Source: Ligustrum vulgare (lineage: Eukaryota > Streptophyta > Magnoliopsida > Lamiales > Oleaceae). Taken from it: a stretch of 64,000 nucleotides of DNA. How positions within the stretch are numbered: position 1 is the stretch's first letter; every line of letters begins with the position of its first letter. Shown piece by piece: positions 54,301-64,000 of the stretch. A model generated the notes under the pieces. It saw nothing but the letters and a program-made list of their open reading frames with translations, did no database searches and was not told the DNA's origin. A program made the position numbers and the translations under genes. The stretch lies in the NCBI GenBank assembly GCA_963555705.1, contig OY743187.1:16134133-16198132 (forward strand), given 5' to 3'.

Positions 54301-54340
54301 TCTTAACAACTATCTGCTGCAATTAGTTCTCTCCAACAAT
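51340..54340. repeat. Tandem array of about five units of about 575 bp
   Basis: The landmark TTATTGATGC or CATTGATGC occurs at 51381, 52102, 52677, 53254 and 53828: spacings 721, 575, 577 and 574. Each unit repeats, in order, GATGGCATAAGA, GGTTAACGAAA, CAATATTTTTCTATTC, TTCACAATTACTATTC, AAGTCCTTGTTTGAGCCAC, ATTTTTCTCTCTTACTTTCA, GTGGAATCAATTTCACATTC and CTGCTGCAATTAGTTCTCTCC. The first unit is longer because a MITE-like piece sits in it. No coding frame is kept. The array ends close to the LTR of the Tat element. Confidence 0.9.
51555..51705. mobile_element. MITE-like insertion in the first array unit
   Basis: About 146 bp (TTACGCAATAATTACAATTT, TATAAACAACACAATTTC, ACCACACACATTTTCTC) absent from the other four units. 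It resembles the interior of the MITE at 40209. It accounts for the 721-bp spacing. Confidence 0.6.
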
Positions 54341-54416
54341 ATTTCAATTTTCTCTAAAACTTATTTAGAATTTATGAACTGCAATTGTTGAATTCAAGCT
54401 CAAAGAGAGGTACAGT

Positions 54417-55056
54417 GATCCACTAGCAAGGGCCCAACTAAGACCTAACGGACCTTGACTCATAGCTAAGGCCTGAAATATCGCCTTGGGTCCGATTCCG
54501 AGGTGGTGTGTCAAGCGAACCTTGTTAGCCGAACTGATTTACGCTTGGCCGATGTGCTTTATACTCAGCCGGGGCGCTTTACGGCAGTGACCATAAGAGA
54601 GATAGAGTCAGAGATAGGACACTGCCTTTACCAAGATGTGACAGGCGCCCATCCCCTACGAAATGTAGCAATGATTACGGTCAAAAAGCAAGGTTGTCAC
54701 CTCCAAGAGTTAGGGTGAAGACAAGTGTAAAGTATGCCACGTGTCATGATCCGAGACAACAAGTTCCTCTATAAATGGAGCACACTTGCCTCCAAGAAGG
54801 GGGTTAGCATTTTCTCACTCTTAACAAGATATATTTCTCTCACTCCCTTTTCTCTCTTTTACACATTTACCTCTCCCGTACCCAATATATATTCGCCTAA
54901 AATGAGTACTGACTTTGGCATCGGAGTGCAAACGGGAGCCACCTCGGCCCCCTTTGCAAACTGATTGTTTGTCACAGTGCGCAGGAGATTCACGTGTTCA
55001 AGAGGGAGGAGCTGAGACGTGTTGGTCCAAGGTCCAGCCGAATTTTGTGGTCAACA
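54417..55056 (+). repeat. 5' LTR of the Tat-clade Gypsy element (left end approximate)
   Basis: The right end is set by CA at 55055-55056 next to the primer site. The left end could be TG at 54417 (TGATCCACTAGC) or slightly earlier. It contains a G-box CACGTG (54738-54743) and TATAAAT (54770-54776), followed by a CT-rich stretch, a normal LTR promoter layout. The 3' LTR is outside the window. Confidence 0.7.
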
Positions 55057-55059
55057 TTT

Positions 55060-55077
55060 TGGCGCCGTCTGTGGGAA
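55060..55077 (+). other. Primer binding site (tRNA-Asp type) of the Tat element
   Basis: TGGCGCCGTCTGTGGGAA, close to the sequence complementary to the 3' end of tRNA-Asp used by many plant Gypsy elements. Confidence 0.8.
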
Positions 55078-55179
55078 ACCATACTGCTAACCACGAAAAC
55101 GCATGATGAAAAGTCACACATAGAAAGGAAGTCCTGAAAAAGGGCGGGTAACCTCTTGCAAAAGAGCGGAGAACTGTAA

Positions 55180-55475
55180 AACTTTGAAACACAAGTTTGG
55201 TAACCTTGAAAAAAGGAAGAAAGCTTTGAAACACAAGTTTGGTAACCTCGAAAAAAGGTAGAAAACTTTGAAATATAAGTTTATTCACCTTGAAAAAGGC
55301 TTAAAACTTTGAAATATAAGTTTATTCACCTTGAAAAAGGCTTAAAACTTTGAAATATAAGTTTATTCACCTTGAAAAAGGCTTGAAACTTTGAAAGACA
55401 AGTTTATTCACCTAGAAAAAGGTTTAAAACTTTGAAACAAAAGTTTAACAACCTTGAAAAAGGCTCGGAGCATTG
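55180..55475 (+). repeat. 41-bp tandem repeats in the Tat leader
   Basis: About seven direct copies of a unit of about 41 bp containing AACTTTGAAA, AAGTTTATTCACC or AAGTTTGGTAACC, and TTGAAAAAGG. They lie between primer site and gag and have no coding role. The units are contiguous, so this is not a CRISPR array. Confidence 0.9.
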
Positions 55476-56938
55476 AGATAGAAGTCTATCTATACTTGAA
55501 AGATAAACTAGAACCAAGAAATCTCTCTGAAACATGAATGAAAGCGATGGCAATGTTAACCCCCGTAGGGGTAGAAATGGCCAGCACAGGGAGGAAGAGG
55601 TTCCTCAAGGGCCTCATGAGAACACCAATGAGGGGGAGGCACAACCTAACCCACCACGCGTGGCACCATAATCGCCGTATGTTGCGAGATATGACTCGCA
55701 TGGTGGCTCAAATGCTAGAAATGTAGAAGCAGCAGATAGAACAGACTGCCGCAATGAATGCCTACATGGCTAGAGGGTATGTTGTGAATGAACCCATGAT
55801 GCCTCTACAATACCCGCTACCACATTACTCACCATCCGATGCGGCCACTGCCTCGTATTATTATCAAGATCCACAGGCTTATGCCGAGGTGGAATCCGAG
55901 CCCTTCTACGAGGAAGGCCTGGAACATGAAGCAGGTGAGGAACAAGCCCCACTCCCAGCTAGACACAGGGAGGCTTCACCCATGAAATCTGGCAGTGTCT
56001 TCATCCGGATAGGAGGGTTATTAAGAGGCAGGCGAGGGGGTCGGAACAGTGCAGCTGTGCCTAGAAATAGGCGGAAGCGACGCGCTGAAGAAACCTTGTC
56101 GCAGAGGTCAAATGTACAAGGATCAACAAGGTATGGGGGGAGAAAGGCTCACCCCCACGCATGAGCCAAGGAATAGGCAGGAAAGGAGAGCCGAAGCAGT
56201 TTGGACCAATTCTCGTAACGAGTTACTGAGCCATGAAAGGCCAAACTACAGCCGTGTTCTGCCACCACAAAGGCAGGAGTACACTCCGCCGCCTTATAAC
56301 CAATATCGTGACCAAATGTACTCCGGTCACGACGAGAACAGCGAGCTACCGTCATATGAGCTGGATGACGACGAGGAAATAAGTCCTTTCACTGAGGGCC
56401 TCCATAGGTGTCCAGTGCCTCACGACTTCGAAATGCCGAAAATAGCAAAATATTCTGGCCGAGGTGATCCAGACGATCACCTGTTAAACTACCGTGCTAG
56501 CATGGAAATAGTCGGGGTCACTCCGGCACTGAAATGTAAAGTCTTTGCTTTAACCCTTGAGGGGAGTGCAATACGATGGTATAAAAAACTCCCCCCGGCA
56601 GCATCCACAGTTGGAGAGATTTGAAAACGGCCTTTAAAAATGGTTTTGTTTCCTCCAGACCTGGACAACTCCCACTCCAACGCCTTCAGGTTCTGAGGCA
56701 AGGAATGGACGAAACTCTGAAAAGTTACCTAGCCCGATTTACTGAAGAGATGCACATTTGCGAAAATATCACTGAGGCAGAGATGTTTTCCACTTTGAAA
56801 GGAGGGCTGGCTATGACCAGCATGTTCTGAAGGGATGTCCGAAGCAGAAAACCAAGGGATTACAATGCCCTCATAGACCTGATGAAGAAAGAGATTGTAT
56901 CAGAAGAAATGGCAAGGGCCAGGGACAACCACCCCTAA
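55476..56938 (+). pseudogene. Tat element gag, fragmented
   Basis: Three reading-frame pieces make up gag. 55754-56164 is a proline/arginine-rich N-terminal part (YMARGYVVNEPMMP). About 56180-56624 is the gag domain start (PHDFEMPKIAKYSGRGDPDD, FALTLEGSAIRWYKKLP). From 56621 it continues (FKNGFVSSRPGQLPLQ, GMDETLKSYLARFTEEM). TGA stops lie at 56622-56624 and 56828-56830, TAA at 56936-56938, and there is a frameshift near 56110. Confidence 0.8.
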
Positions 56939-57569
56939 GGAAGATACAATCTTGGGTATTCTAATGAGGCAAACATCAAGAAAGGAGTAAACAAGGATAG
57001 GATCGGCGGCAACCGAGGTGGAGCGTCGCGTCCGTTTCCGGGGACAGGATCTAGCTTTGCAGCAGAAATCACAGAAGCTATCCCTCACTTGCACTCCAAC
57101 ACCCCTTCTCAAAATCCTCCCACGGCTCAAGGAAGGGTGGAAAGTGGCCGAAGTGGAAAACAGCCCATGATTGGGGCTTACTGCGCCTACCACAGATATT
57201 ACGGCCACGCAACAGAAGATTGCAGGGAAATCCATATGTTAGCTGACCAAGGCACAGGGGAGGAGGGCAAGTGATTTCTCCCCCCGACACGGGGAGAACT
57301 CAAAAATCCGGTGGTCCGAAGTTCAATCGAGCGGACAAGAGAGCTCCTTGGAAGAACTCTACTAAGGAAAGGGTTGACAATCGTCAGAGAGACAGGAACA
57401 AGGGCCAGGATACCGCCTCGGAACATGCCAAAGATACAAGGGAACCACCTATGCCTGTTACCGACCTTCCATCCGTAAAATCGATACAATACTGGGAGGC
57501 CCCCACCCAGGTGGGAGCACAAACAACTCCCAAAAGAGATATATAAGAGAGGTCAAGCAGCCCGCCAAC
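56939..57569 (+). pseudogene. Tat element gag zinc knuckle and linker
   Basis: 57089-57271 encodes GAYCAYHRYYGHATEDCREI, a CX2HX4HX4C-like knuckle (the first positions read CxxH rather than CxxC) typical of Tat and Athila gag. A stop at 57271 and a frame change follow. 57271-57546 encodes a charged linker. Confidence 0.75.
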
Positions 57570-58259
57570 GTGAATTATCATATGCATTCACATCCTGTTG
57601 GGATGCCTCGGACAGAATCTATCACGTTCACCCAAGACGATGTCGTTGGAGTGCACTTCCCACACAACGACGAATTGGTTATTAGAGTAGTGGTGACTCA
57701 GAATGGGTTATCGCGGATGATGGTGGATGATGGTGCCTCGGTAAATGTGATTTACGGGATAACTTTTGATAAAATGGGGATCAGCACTCCATTCATTCCA
57801 GTCCCGGATCCAATATACGGATTCACGGCGGACAGCATAACCCCCAGAGGGTCCATAACCCTTATGACCGAAGTAGGGAAAGCACCAACCCTCTCCAGAA
57901 TCCCTATGGAATTCTTGGTGGTTGACAAAATCTCCTCCTATCATGGTTCAATTGGGAGGCCAGGTCTCATCGACTTAGGGGCTGTGACGCATACGAACTA
58001 CATATGCATAAAGTTCCCCACAGAGCATGGCGTTGCAACTGTAAGGGGGAGCCAAACCGAATCACGGGCATGTTACACAAATGCAATCCGAAAATTTCAA
58101 GATCGAAGCTTGAACATGATCAATGACGTAGCCATGGCCGAGGCTGCTCCAGACCCTGAAAGATTGGGTGAAGGGCCTTCTGGAAATAAGGATGTTACGA
58201 TGACACTGGAAGAAGATTTGGCAGATCTAGACCCAAGAATGGCGGGTGACAATTGTCCC
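57570..58259 (+). pseudogene. Tat element protease
   Basis: Open from 57570 into the solo LTR. It contains ITFTQDDVVGVHFPHNDELV and the retropepsin site MMVDDGASVNVIYG, with the second motif IGRPGLIDLGAV. The reading frame runs up to the insertion at 58260 and resumes, without a break in sense, at 61205. Confidence 0.8.
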
Positions 58260-61199
58260 AGTAGCGCCCCGAGTTCCGTATACCCGATTCACTACGTCAT
58301 TTTCTGTCTAAATTTTTCGAATAATATTTTTTGCGGAAGAAATAATTGAAATTCATTTTTTGCAACATTAAATATACTGTAATGGCCGATAAAATTGAAA
58401 CATTTATGAAACCATTTGAAATAGTAAATCGAACCATTAATTTTGTAAAGAAATTGACAATGTCATAATTTCTCAAATAAATGAACTTCTCTAAATTATT
58501 CGATTGTTTGGAAAAATACGGAAATCATTAACGTCAAACTTTCAACCGTTTAACGATTATTGCCACCATCATTCATCGCTCGCCACCGTCTCCGAAATCT
58601 GCAAAACTGTTAAAAAGTAGGGTGAGTATTTCATGGGGGAAATACTCAGTAGACTCATCGCAAATTAATTTAATTTATAAGATGATTAAACACATAAATC
58701 CCGGCTCTTTATAAAACGGGCATTGATAGAGCTTCTTTATAAAACTGCTCTTGATAAAACTCATATTGTGCATTACAGCACGGGACATATTTTGCAAATC
58801 ATAGGTTCTTTGAAATTAGCTCTTTGAAAACAGCTCTTTGAAAACCATATACTTATAAAAATATTTTAATTATGCCAAGCATAATTTCTTTTGAAAGCAT
58901 AACATAAGATATGATTGAAATCCTCATAAACATAAGAAGACACAAGAACTTTACCGAACTTAGGTGGCAAGAATTCTTATGCAGTAAAATCATAATAACA
59001 GTAAGATCATAATAACAGTAAGATCATAATAACATAGGATAAGATCGAAATCCTCATAAATATAAGAATTTTACCGAACTTAGGTGGCAAGAATTCTTAT
59101 GTAGTAAAATCATAATAACAGTAAGTATACCAAAACATAATTCATGAAATTCATAGGGATCATTTCCATCATAACATAAGATAGGATCGAAATCCTCATA
59201 AACATACGCGACAGGAATTTTACCGAACTTAGGTGGTAAATCCTCATAAACATATGGAAAGACAGGAATTTTACCGAACTTAGGTGGTAAATCCTCATAA
59301 ACTTATGGAGACACAAGAATTTTACCGAACTTAGGTGGTAAGAATTCTTATGTGCATAGCAATGATCCAAAACATATAAAACATTATCGTAAAAACATAG
59401 GGTATACTTACTTTTCATAAAAACATAAGGTATATTTACCTTTCATAAAACATACTTAATTTTCTTGAAAATTGACTTTCACAAGTCACATGACATTTAT
59501 ATGAAATCATAATTTAAATCAATTAATAAGTGCGAGTCTACCTCAAATCCGACGAGTGCAAAGTTGAGCGGGAATGACTTCAATTTCTTTAAATTCTCCG
59601 TACGCTTCGTCTTAGCCAATAAGTCACTTTAGTCTATCGAATATATAGTTCAAAATGATAAATTATAATTTGAGGACTAAAATTGATGTTTTGAAAGTTG
59701 AGGGACTAAAATGAATACTTTTGAAACTTGAGCTTAAAATCAAATAAAGTAAATCAGCAGGGACTGAATTGATCAGATTTTTAAAATGAAAGGGCTGATT
59801 AAAATCATTTAAAACTTTGGGACTGAAATGGATAACTTTAAAAGTTGGGTCGAAGCTCAAATAAATATTACTATAGGGTTGAAATAGTAGATTTTGAAAA
59901 TGAAAGGGCTGATTAAAATTCATTTAAAACGTAAGGGCTGAAATCGATAAGTTTAAAACTAAAAGGACTGAATTGAAACAAATTAAAAGTTAAGGACCAA
60001 AAAGCAAATTTCCGAAAATAAAATATATATCCTCAGATTTCTCTCTCTCTCACCATTTTCACTTTCTTACACAGAGAGAGATACGAGCGACAGAGAAGGC
60101 GATCGAACCATTCCGATCTGTACCACCGGCGATTCAGCCGGCGATGGTGCCGCCGACACCTGGCGACGGGGAAAGTGGGGTGTGTGCACGCGAAAGGGAG
60201 GGATTTTGGGCTGAAATCCGAGGTCAAACGAGGTTCAAATCGTGATAAAATTCCGGTATTAAATCTGGCAGCGAAGGGTTAAAGCTCGAGGTAAGTGTCG
60301 GGTTAGTATATTCTTGGTTTAAGGTTTGATTTGGGTTAAGATCTGATGAGTTGAAAATTGGGCAGTGGTGGGTTTCGGTGATTGGAGATTCAGTCGATTG
60401 GGTTTCTGGTTTTGAGCAGAGGCAGTTTGGTGGTTGTGCAGGTTGTGATCCAGATGAATTTGGTTTGATTGTTGGTTTGGTTGAGTGGCTGTTTTGGTGA
60501 TGATAACCGTGGTTCCGGCAGTGGTTGAGCTTTCTGCGATTTGGGTTGCGGCAGGTGGTGGGTTTCGTGGTAGCAATTAGGTGAGGGTGATTCAGCAGTG
60601 ATGGTGTCTGCTTGATCAAAATTGGTTGAGGTGCGATGGAGCAGTGCTGAGGATGATTGCTTAAATTGAAAAACATGATAGAAAAGAAAGAAAAAGAATT
60701 GATGAATGGGGAACATCATAATTTGGGGAGGGGAATCATTCATTGAGTGGGTTTGGCTTTGTGATTAGATAAATGAATGGAAAGGAAGAAAAACGTGGAT
60801 TGCAAATTAGGTTAATGGTGTAAAGTATGGGAATTTTTGTTATGATAATTATTGCACTAACTTTGATTAAAAATGTATTTAAAACAGATATATTTTGGAC
60901 TGAAAAATACATTTGAGAAATAAATAATTTTGAGATAAAAAATTGAATTGCATATTATGGACTTAAAATAATTTAAATAAGAAAATTGGAATTTAAAATG
61001 CTTTTGACAATAATACTTAAAATAATATAATTTTAGAAATTCGAATTTTAATTTAAAATCGAACAAATTCGATATTTCTTGACTTGGCTAGACGAACACA
61101 TCGCGGTGTTAACTTCAAAACAATGGGTGAAATAGTAGTGACACAATTTTCTAAATATTAAAATAATTATTTATTGCGGAAAAATTCTGGATCGCTATA
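58260..61199. mobile_element. 2.94-kb insertion, probably a decayed solo LTR
   Basis: Splits the Tat polyprotein between protease and RT. Flanked by GTCCC (58255-58259 and 61200-61204). Ends read AGTAGCG and CGCTATA, one base each from a canonical TGTAGCG ... CGCTACA pair with TG/CA termini, so a solo LTR is the preferred reading. It contains ACCGAACTTAGGTGG repeats (58950-59340), repeated GGGACT(A/G)AAAT-type motifs (59660-60000), a TATA-like AAAATATATATCC at about 60018, a CT-rich start region, and a donor-like GAGGTAAGTG at 60289. That layout fits U3-R-U5 of a long Gypsy LTR in plus orientation. No protein is encoded. Confidence 0.7.
58950..59345. repeat. Tandem repeats with ACCGAACTTAGGTGG core
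   Basis: Five copies of TTTACCGAACTTAGGTGG(C/T)AA, at about 58950, 59070, 59219, 59269 and 59319, with ATCCTCATAAAC between them. Unit length varies (50 to about 150 bp). Confidence 0.88.
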
Positions 61200-61204
61200 G
61201 TCCC

Positions 61205-62172
61205 ACCCCGGCCGAAAGGTTAGAATGCTTTGGTGTAGAACCACTTGATCCAATCAAAGAATTACAGATCGGACTGGACTCACCGACCGAATACAAGAGT
61301 CCATTGAAGAGCTTCTTACTTCAAAACCTCGATGTATTCGCGTGGAAGCATGGTGACATGGTTGGGATCGATCCTAAAGAGGCCTGCCATAGACTCCAAC
61401 TGGATCCCCAAAGCCCTGGGCATAGGCAAAAGAGAAGGCCCATGAGTTCCGAAAAGTATGAGGCCTTGAAAGACTAGGTCACAAAGCTATTGAAAAATGG
61501 CTTCATCAGAGAGTCCCGCTATCCGAAGTGGGTATCAAATCCTGTTTTGGTACCAAAACACAATGGGAAACTGAGGGTGTGTATTGATTTTTCCAACTTA
61601 AACCAGGCATGTCCCAAAGACAGCTTTCCACTGTCTCGGATCGATCAGTTGGTCGACTCCACGGCAGGACATGAGCTGCTAAGCTTCATGGATGCCTACT
61701 CCGAATACAATCAAATCCCCATGTGCGAATCGGACGAGGAGCATACTTCATTTATTACAGATAGAGGACTCTATTGCTACAGAGCTATGCCATTTGGCTT
61801 GAAAAATGCAGGAGCTACCTATCAGAGGCTGGTAAACCGCATGTTTTCGGAACAATTAGGAAACACCATGGAGGTATATGTTGATGACATGCTGGTCAAA
61901 AGCATGGTCGCTGCGGATCATATCCTCCATTTGTCAGAGGCTTTCGATGTTTTGAGGAAATATCGAATGAAACTCAATCCAGCGAAGTGTGCTTTTTGGG
62001 TAGCATCTGGGAAATTCCTTGGATTCATGGTGAATAAGAGGGGAATCGAAGCTAATCCCGAAAAAATCAATGCGTTGTTAAACATGTAGTCGCCTCGAAA
62101 TCCAAAAGAAGTGCAAAGCTTAACGGGGAGAATTGGGGCCTTGAATCGATTCGTCTCAAAATCCACTGACAA
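61205..62172 (+). pseudogene. Tat element reverse transcriptase
   Basis: Resumes as TPAERLECFGVEPLDPIKEL and continues through FLLQNLDVFAWKHGDM, the usual lead-in to Tat RT. A TAG lies at 61475-61477. RT motifs are GKLRVCIDFSNLNQACPKD, FMDAYSEYNQIPM, AMPFGLKNAGATYQRLV and YVDDMLVKS. A TAG at 62087-62089 falls before SPRNPKEVQSLTGR. A 1-nt change near 62200 moves the frame. Active-site aspartates are intact. Confidence 0.88.
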
Positions 62173-63522
62173 ATGCTTACCATTTTTCAAGGTCCTAAAG
62201 CGGGAAAGCGATTCCGATGGACACCAGAATGTGAGCAGGCTTTTGCTGACCTGAAAGCATCTTTGGGACGGCTCCCATTGCTATCAAAGCCAAAGGCTGG
62301 CGAGCCTCTCTACCTATATTTGGATGTGTCTAAAGAGGCTGTTAGCTCGGTGTTGGTCAGAGAGGAGGATGGGAGTCAGTTCCCAGTATATTATGTGAGC
62401 AAAGTCATGCTAGATGCCGAGACACGCTACCCAGATATGGAGAAACTTTCTCTCTCATTAATCACAGCCTCTCGCAAATTTCGTCCCTACTTTCAGGCAC
62501 ACTACATACGCGTGCTCACCAACTTTCCCATGAGACAAGTGTTGCAAAAACCAGACGTATCTGGGAGGTTACTGAAATGGGCGATAGAAATCAGCCAGTT
62601 CGACCTACATTATGCGCTTCGGACCGCCATAAAGGGTCAAGCGTTGGCGGACTTCGTAGTCGAATTCACACATCCACCGGAAGTCGAGATGGTTGATAAC
62701 ACAGATGACAGCCAAGAGTGGAAATTGTTCGTTGATGGGTCCTCGGATGAGGGACGATCCAGTGCAGAAATATTGTTAATAAGCCCAGAGGGGTTTAAAG
62801 TACACAGTGCGGTCCGCTTTGAATTCAAAGCCTCAAACAATGTTGCTGAGTACGGGGCGTTATTAGCTGGGCTAAGACTTGTAAAAGCTTTGAAGATTAA
62901 GTCCGTAGTGGCGAATAGCGATTCACAGCTCGTTGTAAGTCAATTCAATGAGCAATTTTCTGCTAAAGAACCTTCTATGGTCGCTTACTTGAAGAAAGTA
63001 AGAGATTTGGCTGTGCACTTCGGAAAAATGGAGTTACAGCACATCCCCAGAACAGAAAATTCCAACGTCGATGCTTTGTCCAAACTAGCAAGCAGAGGTG
63101 ATTCAGAGCTACGTAATCTAATCCCAGTTGAGCTCATGTTGACTTTTTCTATTGAGCCAGGACCGGAGATTTTGGCAGTAGAAGAAGAGGGATCCTGGAT
63201 GAATCCCCTGATCTCATATTTGAAGCATCAAACATTGCCAAATGAGCCAGAGGCACCTCGAAAATTCCAAAAATACGCTGCGAACTTCGTACTCTTGGAT
63301 GACCTAATTTATAAGCGGAGTTACACCTCCCCTTTACTGAGATGTGTAGGTCCAGAGGAAGGAAGATATATAATGAGAGCAATCCATGAGGGCATATGTG
63401 GCAACCATGCCGGGGCATTATCGCTAGCACGGAAAGTCTTTAAACAGGGATATTTTTGGCCTACGATGCGAAAGGACTCCCATGACTTCGTGCGCAAGTG
63501 CGATAAATGCCAGAGACACGCG
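62173..63522 (+). pseudogene. Tat element RNase H pair and integrase start
   Basis: The first part has the usual Gypsy RNase H (RFRWTPECEQAFADLKA, LYLYLDVSKEAVSSVLV), followed by a second RNase H of the archaeal/plant type (WKLFVDGSSDEGRSSAEIL, ASNNVAEYGALLAGLRL, NSDSQLVVSQ, NVDALSKLAS). This dual RNase H is the hallmark of the Tat clade. The integrase zinc finger (HEGICGNHAGALSLARKV and CDKCQRHA) is cut at 63523 by another insertion. The frame is open through the whole stretch. Confidence 0.9.
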
Positions 63523-64000
63523 TGTTGACCTATTGTCAATTTGACCTTATTATTTTGATTATAACAAACAAGAATTTATTGTGTTGCTAACAAGTGTGCT
63601 TCAAGTGTTTCATGTAATGATAAATATTCAAAGCACTCAATGTCCAAATCGTCTCTCAAGGATATAAATCAAAATTATGTGATCAAGCACATGAGACGCA
63701 AAGAAGATCATGAAAGAATTAAAGATATTCAAAGATCAAAATTGAGGTTGAAAAGCATGACATGAAGATCAAGAATTCAAGCATACAAGATTAGAGTTGA
63801 TTTAACATATGTAAAGGTATAACACTCTCAATCTTTAGCGATGAAATTCAACGAGCTCGAAAATGATTTTTATGCATCAAGAAACTTACATGAAAATTCG
63901 TCACTTGCATAAAATATTTTTATCTAAGTCAAGATTGTCTTTCAAATGTTATTTGATCTTAAATCATGATTATACTATGTTAAACCACTTTGAAAAACAA
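63523..64000 (+). mobile_element. Start of another LTR element inside the Tat integrase
   Basis: Coding sense stops abruptly at GACACGCG and a sequence starting TGTTGACCTATTG follows, AT-rich and non-coding to the window end. This looks like the left LTR of a further LTR retrotransposon. The second LTR and target duplication are outside the window. Confidence 0.6.

Noticed and set aside
55180..55475. CRISPR-like regularly spaced repeats
   Set aside because: Units are contiguous and diverged with no unique spacers; the site is a retrotransposon leader in plant nuclear DNA.
59110..59418. Minus-strand ORF with repeated YHLSSVKFL units
   Set aside because: It is produced by the tandem ACCGAACTTAGGTGG repeats; unit lengths are irregular and no protein family is recognisable.
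60224..60743. Overlapping minus-strand proline/asparagine-rich ORFs as a gene
   Set aside because: They lie in the R/U5-like part of the presumed solo LTR, overlap in several frames, and have low-complexity composition only.

Overview
The window is nuclear DNA of a flowering plant, probably a eudicot. The evidence is a plant NF-YC gene, a tandem family of plant-type J-domain/DUF3444 genes, Ty3/Gypsy elements primed by tRNA-iMet or tRNA-Asp, Ty1/Copia elements with 130-160 bp LTRs, and many small TTA/TAA-flanked MITEs. The sequence is AT-rich and intron-like, with no bacterial operon structure. The species cannot be named from the sequence alone.

Layout. (1) 1-10.7 kb: a complete 6.9-kb Gypsy element (Gypsy-1, 282-7209, TSD AAATA, CRM-like) sits inside an older, internally deleted Gypsy element on the minus strand (1-281 and 7210-about 10.7 kb). 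(2) 11.15-16.23 kb: Copia-1, complete in structure but with two stops, two frameshifts and lost catalytic residues. (3) 16.2-44.4 kb: a tandemly duplicated host region built round a J-domain (DnaJ)/DUF3444 gene. Only the copy at 32658-35021 is full length. The others are a stop-ridden copy (27.4-29.1 kb), two J-less zinc-ribbon derivatives (38.2 and 43.75 kb) and tail fragments (19.0 and 40.6 kb). The non-coding parts of each module are repeated too and serve as empty sites for later insertions: Copia-2 (20269-25335, identical LTRs), a foldback MITE, Tourist-like MITEs, a LINE-like tail and Copia relics. (4) 47.8-48.5 kb: an intact single-exon NF-YC gene on the minus strand. A 2-kb foldback element begins about 125 bp upstream of its start codon. 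(5) 50.9-54.3 kb: a 158-bp tandem duplication followed by a tandem array of about 575-bp units. (6) 54.4-63.5 kb: a decayed Tat-clade Gypsy element (tRNA-Asp primer site, dual RNase H), broken by an apparent 2.9-kb solo LTR between protease and reverse transcriptase, and by the start of another LTR element at 63523 inside the integrase zinc finger.

Likely working genes are NF-YC, the full-length J-domain gene and perhaps the 217-aa J-less protein at 43750. Everything else is transposable element or duplicated non-coding DNA. I see no clearly new multi-gene system. The most interesting material is the stepwise breakdown of the J-domain family, with the same J-domain loss seen twice, and the layered insertions that can be dated against each other by TSDs and empty paralogous sites.
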